Below are positions 46,539 to 59,103 of a stretch of DNA of 64,000 nt, piece after piece (position 1 is the first letter of the stretch; every line of letters starts with the position of its first letter). Where the stretch lies: NCBI RefSeq assembly GCF_933775445.1, contig NC_065876.1, positions 5,518,001 through 5,582,000 on the forward strand, written 5' to 3'. The notes beneath the pieces are model-generated. The model had not been told where the DNA came from, searched no databases, and was given only the letters and a program-made list of their open reading frames with translations. Both the position numbers and the translations under genes were made by a program. Source of the DNA: Argentina anserina (Eukaryota; Streptophyta; Magnoliopsida; Rosales; Rosaceae).

Positions 46539-49500
46539 ATGGAGTCTTCTTCTTCTTCTGCAACCATTATGGGGTTAAGAGCCACCTCATATTCTTGCTC
46601 CTCTTCCTCCTCCTCCTTCTTCTCCATTCTCCCAACCCAAAAGCCCACCTCTTTGCCTTTCAAGCTCCAATCTTTCCTTTTTAAGCGGCACCAATCCCTC
46701 AAATGCATCCAATCCCCACCGTCCGATTCCAACTCGCTCTCGCTCACCCCCAAAAACCCTACCTTCTCCTGCTCCGCCGCCACCCTCTCCCCCTCCGCCA
46801 CCGCCACCGCCGCCGACCCCGCTCCCGCCAAGCTCTGCCGCCTCGTCTCAGAGTTCCAGTCCCTCACCGAGCCCATCGACCGCGTCAAGCGCCTCCTCCA
46901 CTACGCCGCCCTCCTCCCGCCGCTCCCCGACTCGGGTCGGGTCGACGCCAACCGGGTCATGGGCTGCACCGCCCAGGTCTGGCTGGAGGCCAGGATTGAC
47001 GGGTACGGCAAGATGAGGTTCGCCGCCGACAGCGACTCCGAGATCACCAGAGGCTTCTGCTCGTGTCTGGTGTCCGTTCTCGACGGGGCGTCGCCGGAGG
47101 AGGTTCTCGCGGTCAAGACCGACGACCTGGCGGCGCTCAATGTTGGGCTGCCCGGCGCGCAGAGGTCTAGGGTTAACACGTGGCATAATGTGCTGATCAG
47201 TATGCACAAAAAGACTAAAGCTTTTGTGGCTGAGCTACAAGGGTCGCCGCCGTTCGAGCCATTCCCGTCTCTGGTCATCACTGCCGATGGGATTCAGGCT
47301 AAGGGTAGCTACGCCGAAGCTCAGGTCAGCATAAATACAATCATTAAAATTGGTTTATGATTTGGTTTAGATTATTGAACTTAGAGTAGTATTGTGGAAA
47401 TGTTAAGTTAAATTTTGAGTTGAATGCTGTTTAAATTATAGGCAAGGTATTTGTTTCCGGATGAGGCAAAGGTTGAGGAGCTAATTAATGTGCTCAAGGA
47501 GAAGAAGATTGGGGTGGTTGCTCATTTTTACATGGACCCTGAGGTTCAGGGGATTTTGACTGCTGCAAAGAAGCATTGGCCTCACATCCACATTTCGGAT
47601 TCGTTGGTCATGGCGGATTCGGCTGTGAATATGGCGAAAGATGGGTGCGAGTTTATCGCAGTTTTGGGGGTTGATTTCATGTCCGAAAATGTCAGGGCGA
47701 TCCTTGATCAGGCTGGCTTTCAGAAGGTAGTTGCTTGCTTCTGTGTTTTATGCACAAGTGATTACTTAATGCAGAGTAGTGTGACTGTTAGTTGAAGGTG
47801 AATCGATTTGGTGAACTCATCTGTTCTGATATTTGTTTGTTGCAGGTTGGTGTTTACAGGATGTCAAGTGAACGAATTGGTTGTTCTTTGGCAGATGCTG
47901 CAACTTCGCCTTCTTATATGAGTTATCTTGAGAATGCTTCTAGGTCACCTCAATCATTGCATGTTGTCTATATTAATACGTCATTGGAGACAAAAGCTTA
48001 CGCGCATGAGCTTGTGCCAACAATTACATGTACTTCTTCAAATGTCGTCCAAACCATTCTGCAGGTTGGCTAAATTACAGTGTTAATCCCAAGATTTTGT
48101 TCTCATATCAATTTTGTGAGATATCTTATTATTAGAACAAAGAACTGAAAATGTCAGTTGTTGCTGTTTTGTTCTCTAAATTCATTGTATTTTGCTTCTG
48201 CAGGCTTTTTCTCAAGTGCTGGATTTAAATGTATGGTACGGTCCTGACTCTTACATGGGTGCAAACATTAGAGTATTGCTTGAGCAAATGACAAAGATGA
48301 CAGATGAGGAAATTGCTGAGATACATCCAGCACACAATAGAGACTCGATCAGATCTCTGTTACCTCGCCTGCATTATTATAAGGTGTGAATTAGTGAATA
48401 TGTGTATTTTAGAGGTTATATATTGCTGGATAATCAAGTCCTCTGCCTCTGCATATTGACTTGGGGCAAGACTGTTGAGCTGATTATTCTCTGATACATT
48501 ATCAGATACGTTGCAAATTTCTTTACCATGCACTTCTGTTACATGGTACTCTTACCTGTAAGTTAATGTGCTGACTGTTTGATCTTCTTGTATTAGGATG
48601 GGACGTGCATAGTGCATCATTTGTTTGGAAATGAGGTTGTGAATAGGATAAATGAAATGTATTGTGATGCATTTCTAACTGCTCATTTTGAGGTCCCTGG
48701 AGAAATGTTTGCTTTGGCAATGGAAGCAAAGAGAAGAGGAATGGGAGTTGTGGGTTCCACCCAAAATATTCTAGATTTCATAAAACAGAGGGTTCAAGAG
48801 GCTTTGGACAGAAATGTCAATGATCACCTTCAGTTTGTGTTGGGGACGGAATCTGGAATGGTGACTTCCATTGTTGCACTAGTTCGCAGTTTGTTTGGTT
48901 CTACAAAGTCAGGGGGAGCAAAGATCAATGTTGAAATTGTATTTCCAGTTTCATCAGATTCAATGACAAGCACATCAACCAATTCTTCTTCAGGCCTTAA
49001 CCCTGTTAAGATGGGTGATGTCATACTACCTGTTATACCTGGAGTCGCTAGTGGGGAGGGGTGTTCAATTCATGGTGGTTGTGCATCTTGTCCGTATATG
49101 AAGGTTAGTTCTTTTAATAGGTTCATGAAGGGTAACTCATTTTTAAACTAACCAGAATGCAAAACCCAGAAAAATGTTCTAGCATGTCGGCTATTTGATT
49201 ATGGCATCGACAGAATAAATCTCAGATCAGCACCTGTTGTAGCATAATATAGGGACGTGGTACCATAGACTTTATCTTTCTTGAGATGCATGATTGGTGT
49301 GTAGAATGACATGACATGACCCAGAAAATCTACTTAAAAATAATGGAAAATAACTCAAAAAACAATCTAAAAGGTTTAATTGTGCTCAAATTGGGGTTTC
49401 TCACACAATTTTTTAATATGATCTGCCAGATGAATTCTCTCAGCTCCCTCCTGAAGGTTTGCCATCATCTGCCTGATGAGACAGACAACACCATTTCCGC

Positions 49501-49746
49501 GTATGAAGCTGCACGATTCAAGCTGCAAACCCCTAATGGGAAATCAGTTGCGGATGTCGGATGTGAACCAATTCTGCACATGAGGCACTTCCAGGTTAGT
49601 CTTCCCTAATCATCTTAACATTATCTGTAAGAAACATTTAGAGCTTCTTTCTTTATTTACCTGTTTCCCAATCATTTATTTTGCAGGCTTCCAAAGAACT
49701 TCCAGAGAAACTTGTTTTCCAGATATGTAATCCGTCCAGTAACTGA
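46539..49746 (+). CDS. QS: Quinolinate synthase, plastid type (SufE domain + NadA domain)
   Basis: Seven exons: 46539-47324, 47442-47726, 47846-48064, 48204-48383, 48597-49103, 49430-49594 and 49687-49746, every join in phase 0 with GT-AG borders, giving 733 residues. A serine-rich N-terminus (about residues 1-75) looks like a plastid transit peptide. It is followed by a SufE-like domain (about 85-235) with the reactive cysteine in MGCTAQVWLEA. The NadA domain starts near 262 (VVAHFYMDPEVQG, HISDSLVMADSA, CTSSNVVQT, GGCASCPYMK), with cysteines for the 4Fe-4S cluster. The enzyme condenses iminoaspartate with dihydroxyacetone phosphate to make quinolinate, in NAD synthesis; the SufE part helps supply its cluster. 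The ATG at 46539 is close to a TATA box, so the second Met (46569) is an alternative start. Exon 1 is very GC-rich. Confidence 0.95.
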
Positions 49747-50930
49747 ATGTCGTTGTCCATAAGCTGGGCGAAGCAGATTCTGACTCTGAGGATGGCGTCC
49801 TTGAAGCAAAGTTTTAAATTTCCAGACATGTTGTTGTGCCTCTTTTTCCATTCTTGTCGCAGGAGCTTGTTAGTTTATGCAGTTTCGATGACTCACAGCA
49901 TAGTTCAGTGGTTTGCTTCCGAACTTGGACAGGGAAGAAACTACACACTAGATGGTCATAGTTTGGTGCTCAGATATAGGAATTGAAGTTACAATGACAG
50001 CGATAACAGTTAAACTACACGGAGCTGTCAGAACGGTGAAATTATTTAGTCAGTCGCAAGGAGTCCTTTTTTTTTGGGGGGGGGGGGGGGGGGGGGGTGT
50101 CAATGCTATGCTATACAAACTAAATTGTCATTCTTCTTGACAACCTAATTCATACGTACCGCCGTACCGGTCATACATACATTCGCCTCAAACATTATTA
50201 TACTGCCACCATGTTCATTGTCCAAATTTTTTTAAAATTGATTCCAACTGTTGAGCATAACTGAGAAGTGAGTAGAAAACCAGATCGCATCGAACTTGAT
50301 ACACATTGTCTTTGGATTGCATAGCCCTTTCTAGTATTGGTGATTAAACGTAGTGACATTCATCAAAGTTCTTAGTCTCGGCAGTGATTCAAATAGGGTG
50401 CGTCATTGTGTAATGTTCTTCCTCTTGGAGCATGTTTATCAAACTGTAATAGGATTGAGAAGGAATATAAAGGAGAGAAAGAATGCGAGAGAAGAGGAGT
50501 CATTCCCATTCTTCTATTTACTTATTAACCGGAATCGGAAACAATCAACCCGTTCTTTCTCGTTAGTTGTAATGGTTCAAGCTCACGATCAAGTTCGAAA
50601 AAGCTGCAGGGACAGGGCGGCAACCACCTATGACTCGTTAAAACTACGCCACGTCACATCCGAAAAGGCATTTTAGTAATTTACAATATGAAACTAGTCA
50701 ATTATTGGGCTTGTAAATATAAATACCTTTTGTTTTTTGGGACTCGGCTGAAAAATCAACTCTGTCCTCTTTTTCATCCGGGAGATAATTCGAAAAGTAC
50801 GTGTATATGGTTATTGCGCCTGAGATTCTCCAACGACGATAATCGAAATCCCTTCCTGGTTTTACCATCTGAAACAATCGGAGAAGAAAGACAGGCCCCA
50901 CCTTTATTCATTCCGGTGTCCCAGTTTGGT
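49747..50930. other. Intergenic DNA with a T9G22 homopolymer
   Basis: This stretch contains the 3' UTR of quinolinate synthase and the upstream region of the diphosphatase gene. The only notable feature is nine T followed by 22 G at 50067-50097. No coding similarity was recognised. Confidence 0.55.
50067..50097 (+). repeat. Homopolymer run T9G22
   Basis: Nine T (50067-50075) followed by 22 G (50076-50097). Such a G run could form G-quadruplex structure and is likely to vary between individuals. Its length may also be misread by sequencing. Confidence 0.9.
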
Positions 50931-51655
50931 ACGTATCTCTGTCTTCTATTATCATCTGTTTTAGTGTTTTGTTCCATTGAATTCTGATGAGGCCGGGCAA
51001 TGTATATGAAACTAACTCATGATCCCTCGAGTACCCAATTGCAATTTACTTGTATCGCATCTACTTGCTGATAGTTTTATTGAGTATTCAGGTTTGGATG
51101 GTTGTGGGTTCTTGTTATTTGGAATTAAATTGTTAATGAGTTTTTGTTGTTAATGATTGTTGTACTATGGTACGCAATTCTGCTGTGAACTGTTGCCAAT
51201 GAGATTTCCATTCAAAATAAAATGTTTTGAGGGTTTGCTCATATGCTTTGATTTTGCATAGATAATATCTTAGTGTCATACTATTTATTGTGATACTAGT
51301 AATGAATTGGGATAGTTCTGCTCGTATTCGAATTCTGATGTTCTTACTTCTTAACTGAACTTTCAAGATACTTGCTTCGTAGGGAGGTCGTGATTTGTAC
51401 TCCCAAGTCAGTTCAAACTTGAAAACAATGATGGCTCATACTGATTTCGTTTGTTGGCAGGATAAGTTGCATATTTGAAACAATGCTGGCCGTTTCCAGA
51501 TTTGGTTGTTAGTTGGTAGGATATTGTTTGCCTCAAAATCAAAAGAACATGTAGTTTAATCTGGAATGTTTGATCGCATGTCTGAAGTATTTGACTCTAA
51601 AGGGTTTTAACAATTTGATCATGCTGTCTCATAGGGATCTGCTGCAAGCTGCGGA

Positions 51656-52654
51656 ATGGGCTCAACAAATGGTTTAGCCAGTGCACATGCAAAGCAACCT
51701 CTATTTTCTTTCGGGGTGATCTCCGATGTCCAGTATGCTGATATTCCTGATGGAAGATCTTTCCTTGGTGTTCCACGGTACTATCGCCATAGCATTGTCA
51801 TACTGAAAAGAGCAGTCCAAAAATGGAATGATCAGAAGAAGCATAAGTTTGTGATCAACTTTGGTGATATTGTTGATGGCTTTTGCCCAAAGGACCAGTC
51901 CCAGGACGCTGTAACAAAAGTTGTCGAGGAATTTGAGAATTTCAATGGCCCTGTCTATCATATGATTGGTAATCACTGCCTCTACAATCTTCCTCGCAAG
52001 CAGTTATTACCACTGTTGAAGATTCCAAGTATCGATGGTCGTGCCTACTATGATTTTTCACCAGCCCCAGAATTCCGATTTGTTGTGTTGGATGGCTATG
52101 ATATCAGTGCCATTGGTTGGCCTCAAGATCATCCTAGTGCAGCTGAGGCTTTAGGGTTTCTACAGGAGAAAAACCCAAATACAGATAAGAACAGCCCTGT
52201 TGGACTGGAAGGCCTTGACAGAAGGTTCCTTATGTTCAATGGAGCAGTTGGGAAAGAACAATTGGATTGGTTAGACAACATTCTTCAGGAAGCAACAAAG
52301 TTGAAACAAAAAGTAGTGGTCTGTTGTCATCTGCCTTTAGACCCTGGGGCATCCTCCAAAGAAGCACTTTTGTGGAACTACGATGAAGTCATGTGTGTTA
52401 TACACAGATACAACTGTGTGAAGGTTTGCCTTGCTGGGCATGACCATAAAGGCGGTCACTCAATTGATTCTCATGGAGTGCATCACAGAACACTTGAAGC
52501 CGCCCTTGAGTGTCCACCTGAGACAGATGCCTATGGATACATAGATGTTTATGATGATAAGCTTTCACTTACTGGCACTGACCGGATGGTTAGCACTGAT
52601 ATGCAATTTAATCCTCAATCAGACTTTCGAGAGAAACAGCATCAAAGGCTGTGA
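51656..52654 (+). CDS. Mn-dependent ADP-ribose/CDP-alcohol diphosphatase (calcineurin-like)
   Basis: A single coding exon of 332 codons, the normal length for this family. The metallophosphatase metal-binding motifs appear in order: SDVQY (Asp24), GDIVDG, GNHC, CCHLPL and AGHDHKG. Enzymes of this type hydrolyse ADP-ribose, CDP-choline and related nucleotide diphosphates with Mn2+, probably in the cytosol (no signal or membrane segment is seen). The ATG at 51656 is preceded by an acceptor-like CATAG at about 51632-51637, and a donor-like GTACGTATCT lies near 50930, so the 5' UTR probably contains an intron of about 0.7 kb with the promoter before it. No lesion is visible. The neighbours are functionally unrelated. 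Confidence 0.93.
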   Translation: MGSTNGLASAHAKQPLFSFGVISDVQYADIPDGRSFLGVPRYYRHSIVILKRAVQKWNDQKKHKFVINFGDIVDGFCPKDQSQDAVTKVVEEFENFNGPVYHMIGNHCLYNLPRKQLLPLLKIPSIDGRAYYDFSPAPEFRFVVLDGYDISAIGWPQDHPSAAEALGFLQEKNPNTDKNSPVGLEGLDRRFLMFNGAVGKEQLDWLDNILQEATKLKQKVVVCCHLPLDPGASSKEALLWNYDEVMCVIHRYNCVKVCLAGHDHKGGHSIDSHGVHHRTLEAALECPPETDAYGYIDVYDDKLSLTGTDRMVSTDMQFNPQSDFREKQHQRL

Positions 52655-53231
52655 TTAATTTTTCTAGTCTGCTGCAGACTGTATACGATGTTATTTTGAC
52701 ATACTGTGATTACGTAGAGTTATGCACAAGCCACATATTTCGAACTGTAGACAGCTACCTGTTCTCTCAGAAGTTATGTACACGAGCATTTGTGATTGAA
52801 CATCTTCGTCCTGTTAGTAATCGAAATTAAAATTCTTCCTAGAGCTTGGAAATGTAAAGTCTCAGAGCAATATGTATGCTTGTTTTCGTGTTATATGATT
52901 ATACTAATCAATGGAACAAAGCTTTACAATTTCTAATGTTTGATTGTTTGCCAATTTTGAAATTTTCAGAATTATGAGGTGACTTTAAGCAATCATTGAG
53001 CTAAAAAGCAATTGCAGCATGGTAGCCATACTTGATGTGGAAGCCTTCAGACTAACTATTCAGTTATTCATTTCCTTTACGTGAACATGTTAGCATGTTA
53101 GAAATGATAAAAATACTTTGTGACTTAACCACTTGAATACTTACCTCAGACTCTTAAGTGAGATTAGGAAAGATATTTGTGCCTATAGAATGAGATGACT
53201 CATTTGGATTGTGGAGTAACGACGATGCTCT

Positions 53232-55378
53232 GTGTTGCAGCTTTTTGGAAAGTTTGACGTTTTCGGTTACTCCGTCGCACATGAGATCATATCTGAAGAC
53301 GACGTTGAACCTCGTTTTATAGCTGAATGCGAACGCAGAGCAGATTGGCCAAACTGGAAGGAAACAATCCAGGCAGAACTTGACTCATTAACGAAGAGAG
53401 AAGTCTTCGGAAATGTTGAATTGATGCCAAGAGATGTCAAACTTGTTGGACATAAATGGGTCTTCGTTCGTAAACATAATGAGATGAACGAGATCGTGCG
53501 TTATAAAGCAAGACTCGTGGCGCAAAGATTCTCACAACGACCTGACATTGACTATGAGGAGACTTATTCTCATGTTATGGACATCATTACCTTCCGCTAC
53601 CTCATTAGTTTGGTAGTATCTGAAAGAATAAATATGCAGCTTATGGATGTGGCCACAACTTATCTCTATGTGGATCTTGACACAAAGATATACATGAAAG
53701 CTTCAAAGGGACTGCCTTTACCTCCGTCAAGTGCCTCCAGACCACGGAGCGCTCATGCAGTCAGATTACGTCGTTCGTTGTATGGATTGAACCAATCCGG
53801 AAGAATGTGGTACAATGGGTTGTACAAGTACTTGGCAGAGAGAGGTTATAAGAATGATTAACTATACCCATGCGTGTTTATACGAAAGACAAATTCCGGA
53901 TTCGTCATCGTTGTGGTTTGCATTGATGACATGAACATAATTAGTACTCTTAGTGAGATTGAAGAGACCGTGTCTCATTTAAAGTCGTAATTTGAAATGA
54001 AGGACCTAAGGAGGACAAAATTATGTCTCGGCCTTGAACTTGGGCATAGGGCCGACGGTATCCTTGTCCACCAGTCGAATTACACGCAGAAAAATGCTTC
54101 GACATTTTAATATCGATCTATGCAGTCCATTATCTACTCCCATGGTCATCCGAAGTCTAGATATCAAGAATGATCCATTATGTTCTAAAGAGGATAAAGA
54201 AGAAGTTCTTGGTCTTGAAGTTCCATACCTTAGTGCAATTGGGGCACTATTGTATCTTGCTCAATGCACTAGACCAAACATATCTTTCGCATCAAACTTA
54301 TTAACTAGATTTAGCTCCGCGCCTACGCTACGTCATTGGAATGATATCAAGCACTTGTTTCGATACTTGAAAGGTTCTCTTGACATATGATTATTCTATC
54401 CTTACAACAGAGAGAACACCATGGCCGTGCTACCTTACACCGGCCCGCAGCCAGCCCCGACAACACCACCGTATGCGGCAGAGCCGCCGCAGGCAGCCAC
54501 GGTGCCGAGAGCAGTAATTGGTCTCGTCTTGCTCTTTTCCCAGATACAAAGACTCCAAACAACTTGTTAGTTTGTTATGTCGACGTAGGGTACCTCTCTG
54601 ACCCTCACAAGTCTCATTCTCAAACCGGTTATGTGTTTACCATTGGGAATACGACGATATCTTGGAGATCTACTAAGCAATCTATTGTTGCTAGTTCTTC
54701 GAATCACGCGGAGATCATTGCTCTCCATGAAGCAGTCAAATAATGTATTTGGCTACGGTCACTCGTTCGTCATACTAGTGATTCTTGTGGATTAGTCTCT
54801 ACAACTGATTAACCTACGTGCATTTATGAAGATAATGTTGCTTGCATATAGCAGACTAAGTTAGGTTTCATCAAATGCGACAACACCAAGCATATTTCGC
54901 CCAAGTTCTTTTACAATGTTCAACAACAGAAGTTCTTGAATGCTCAAATCAATCAAGTGAGTTCAGAATCTAATGTTGCGGATTTGTTCACTAAGTATTT
55001 GCCTTAATCTACTTTTGTTAAACATGTGAAGAGCATTGACATGCGTCGCTTATCAGAACTTTTGAATTTGGTAGACTTCAGTGGGAGTCTACATCACATG
55101 TTAAGATCATTAAGTAGTTGGTGTGTTGTGCTTGACAAGGTTTTTACTGAGGCAACGTTGTGCGCCATGCAACCTAGGCATGCGACACAAGGGGGAGTGT
55201 TCCGAGAGAATTATTATTCTACCCTTGTGTGTGTCTTAGCCTTATTATGTTTATTGTTAGAGATAGACTCACATCTTTGTAATAGATTAGGACTCCGAAT
55301 CCTACAAGATTATGGTTTTGTAATGCCTATATATAGACTACTATATTATTCAATAAAGACACAGTTTTTCATACTGCA
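53232..55378 (+). mobile_element. 5'-truncated copia element with 3' LTR
   Basis: The reverse transcriptase region begins near 53300 (WKETIQAELDSL, KWVFVRKHN, YKARLVAQRFSQ) and continues to VCIDDMNIIS near 53915, where the normal YVDD box reads CIDD. RNase H-side sequence follows (YLSAIGALLYLAQCTRP, then YLSDPHKSHSQTGYVF and SSSNHAEIIALHEA). Stops and frameshifts are frequent. A polypurine tract AAGGGGGAG (55189-55197) leads to the 3' LTR. Gag, protease, integrase and the 5' LTR are missing, and no target duplication could be checked. It is a dead fragment downstream of the diphosphatase gene. Confidence 0.88.
55198..55378 (+). repeat. 3' LTR of the truncated copia element
   Basis: It begins TGTTCCGAGAG directly after the polypurine tract and ends at TACTGCA. 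It contains a TATATAGA box and an AATAAAG polyadenylation-like signal near the end, as expected for a short copia LTR. The partner LTR is absent, so the right end is inferred from the CA terminus. Confidence 0.7.
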
Positions 55379-55759
55379 TCAGTGATGACTAGTGACTCAA
55401 CAATTTTGTGATTATATATGTAGCTATAAGTGGAGACGACATACTCAAATATATGTAAATATTGTGTTTTTTCACTCATATATATATATATATATTTATA
55501 TTCATTCCACTAAGGGATCCATTTTTTGGGTCGTTTAAAGGGATAGCTCATTCACCAACCTTTCGATTACATTTTCACATCTTCATCGTTCAACTTTTAG
55601 TATTTAATGTGTAGATCACCTCTATAAAATTTCAGCCAAAATGGTGATCGTTAAGGTATCAAACTTGGTCAAAGCCATGGACGCATCAAATATGTTAAAC
55701 ATGAACCGTTCATACTTATAAGTTTAAATCTCAGTTTTTAATGCCTTAAGCATCTCTAT

Positions 55760-58473
55760 TGTAACGACCCCAAAATTTCAAGCTTAAAAACTCAAAATTT
55801 CAAAGTCGTTAAACACCAAACAATTTCAACGAATCGAAATCATTTAAAATGCCACAGCGGATCATCTCTGAGTTCAAAATACAACTCAGTTAAACCGATT
55901 ATTACAACCCAAATTATAATTCAATATTATAACAAATGGAATTGCGTAATCCTCACAACAAACTCACAAGATAGTCACACAAAATCCCCACACAAGCTGG
56001 AGATAAATAACTTCAAGTCCTCTGAGCGGTCCGTCAATTCCCACTAATCCACACCTGCGGAGTTATCCACTACACCATCGAATTGGTGCACCGGGATTGT
56101 AAACACAAACCCGGTAAGCTTTACAGCTCGGATGAGTAAAATGAAAATATAACTCACATATTAATATATATACGAAAATCCACAAATCAAACAAATATAA
56201 ATGCACTCATGAGTCAATGGACGGCCCATCTGGTTGTCCCAAAGAAATATGAAAAGAAGCGTTCATGAGAAATTAAGTAACCCTTCTGGTTACCCAAATG
56301 CATTTATAATACGGGTACCAAGAACGCTGGTACACATCTGTTACCCCTCTCGTAATACACCGCCGATATTGGATAGTCACCCGCTACCCAACATCCAAAA
56401 CAATCTGAGTACCCATGAGCAGATATTCACCCGTTACCTCACATGCAGTACTACGGCAGACAAACTAGAGCTCTAACTGTATCGTAACTTTCGCCCGGCC
56501 AAAGGCTAGGTTCCGACTTGCCAAACACGTACAATAATCTCACATCATATTGTACCAAATCACGTCCGAAGACAAATCAACATTTTAACAATCTCAATGT
56601 TAAAATCACGTACAATAATCTCACATCATATTGTACCAAAAATCAAGTCCGAAGACAAATCAACATTTTAACAATCTCCATGTTAAAATCACGTACAATA
56701 ATCTCACATCATATTGTACAAATCAAAATCACATGCTCGATATATAAATCTCGCCATCAAAATGACATAAAGCACGATAAAATCATAACAGTATATTATA
56801 TAGCAAACTATATATATATATGTACATATTTACCATTTATACAATATATATATATAATCCATTATATCATATACATGTCATATTTCATAAACACGTCCGA
56901 AGACAAAAACCCGTCCGAAGACAAAACTCGTCCGAAGACAAAACATTTTAACAAACTCATGTTAAAACCACGTACGTTAATCACACATCTTATTGTACAA
57001 AAATCAAATCAAATGCTCAATATTTAATTCTCGTCATCGAAATGACCAATTCCAATGAATTCATAACAGTATATAATATAGGAAACTATATATATATGTA
57101 CTTATTACCATTTATACAATATATATGTAATCCACTATATTGTATACATGTCTTAATTCAATATTAAAAACTCTTGTAAAATCCTGAATCTCCACAAGGG
57201 TAGATTTGTAAATATGTGAGATTTTACTCACCTTTCCTGCATGCAACTTCCACGACCCTGAAAGTAATTTCCTCACTCGTTTCGTCAGTCACCTAATAGC
57301 ACGATAAATGCTTAGAAAATGATACTTAAAATATCAGGTGACGAGTTCAGTACAGCTAAATATTGTTCATAAAACATTGTTCACGGAACACTGTTCATGT
57401 TTACTGATCACTGTTTTTACCAAACCACTGTTCACAGTTACTGTTTTGCCAAAACATTGTTCACAGTTACTGTTTTACCATGACACTGTTCAAATTTACT
57501 GTTACAGTTTACTATTCACAGTTGCTGTTACATATTACTACTCACAGTTACTATTCACAGTTACTATTCGCACGGAGTACTATTCACAGTACTATTTATG
57601 CGGCGTTACTGTTCACCGACCGCCACCAATCATCACCAAATTTCACCACCACAACCTAAACAACATTTCCAACAACTTTCTAGTTGACACCAATGTCTAA
57701 ATCCGAGCCTAAACAATCCAAACAACAAAGAACATAAATTCGGCACTATTCACAAACCCTAGAAAATTGAAATTTTGATTCGGATACTTACACTTCGATT
57801 TGGCTCGATTCCTTTTGTGGGAATGTTGCTGGGACTGAGACAAACAAAACCCCCCAAGAATCTCGAGCCATGGTGGCCGGAGGAGGCGGCGCCGCCACAA
57901 CAGTAACTTCCGTCGGTTTCTACACCGTGTATGGTTGTCGCCGGAGTGCAAGGTGTAGCCCAAAAGATGGAGCTCGTCGAGCCCGTCAGTTTGATAGGTG
58001 GCACGACACGAGGCGACGTCAGATGGTGGAGAAATCGGCCGGAGAAGGTTTTTGGGTCGAGCGAACAGTACCCGAGCTCGGGTGAACAGTACCCGAGCTG
58101 ATTTTTAGAAAAAATCTGATTTTCTGATTTTTAATCTCATCTCCTTCCTTTTATACTATTTCCAAAATCGGAAACGAACTTCCGACGTTAATAACTTTCG
58201 CGTCCGACGTCCAATTCGAACGCATGACGTGTCCACGAATTCGTATCGATGAGTTCTACGACTTTCGTGAAGGATGTTTTCGCAAGCGAGCGACGGATAA
58301 AAGTCGATCTATACGTTGCGGTAACGTTACGTTTTCTAATTAAACGATCCGAGAACGTTTCCGTTTTCGTTTCGAATTGTCGCAAACCTCCAATTGTCGT
58401 CTTGAATTAATTTCACAAGTTTAACACTTTGAAAATACTCGACATTTAGTTTCTAAAAATTCGGGTTATTACA
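55760..58473 (-). mobile_element. Second solo LTR of the 6665-9422 family, inverted
   Basis: Read on the minus strand it begins TGTAATAACCCG and ends GGGTCGTTACA, matching the LTR at 6665-9422 over its whole length with scattered differences and different repeat copy numbers. The flanks are TCTAT (55755-55759) and TCCAT (58474-58478), a 5-bp target duplication with one mismatch. No internal retrotransposon domain is present, so it too is a solo LTR. The GGGTCGTTACA end here is closer to a canonical end than GGCTCGTTACA in the first copy. Confidence 0.87.
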
Positions 58474-58478
58474 TCCAT

Positions 58479-59103
58479 TTTAGTTGAAATTTCACAGATG
58501 TGATATACACATTAGAATCTAAATGTGGAATGGTAGAGATATTGAAATGTGATCAAGAAGTTTGTTAAGTTAGATCTCCTTTTAAAATACTAAAAAAAAT
58601 CTCTTAGTGGAAGAGCTATATATATATAAACTTAAATACTCATGAAATTTTGTGACTTTGCCACCACCGTCATTACGACACACTACTTCATCATCACCTA
58701 AAAGTAGTAGTTTTCACATCAAGAGCAATGCATTGACTGTAGGAAGGATGAAAGCTCATCATATCATACATTCATATAGATAATTTCATACAGCACCAAT
58801 TTAGAACTATTATAAACATTCGATCACCTTCAATTCTAGCACGTCGACATGATATTCTACTAAATATAGTTGGCATCTCTTCGATCAATTCCAAGCCACA
58901 TTACTCAACCCAACATTTGATCACTTTCAACTTCTATTATATAACAATGCATAATTGCTTTATGAGAAAAAACAACTATAATCATACAAAGCTAGTCAAG
59001 GTACGTAGTACAAGAACCAAGCAAACATTAGTGGACTTTTCTTGATTCTCCTTCTCATTCTCGTTCTCATTTCTCAGGCACCGTCGACTTAGTGGCCGCC
59101 ACT
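58479..59103. other. No gene seen; 3' flank of the nitrate-transport gene
   Basis: AT-rich sequence. The last 100 bases or so are expected to hold the 3' UTR of the minus-strand gene ending at 59104. Confidence 0.55.

Noticed and set aside
46526..47281. Several long open frames overlapping quinolinate synthase exon 1, on both strands
   Set aside because: They are shadows of a GC-rich exon with few stops in any frame; none resembles a known protein and the sense frame is clearly real.
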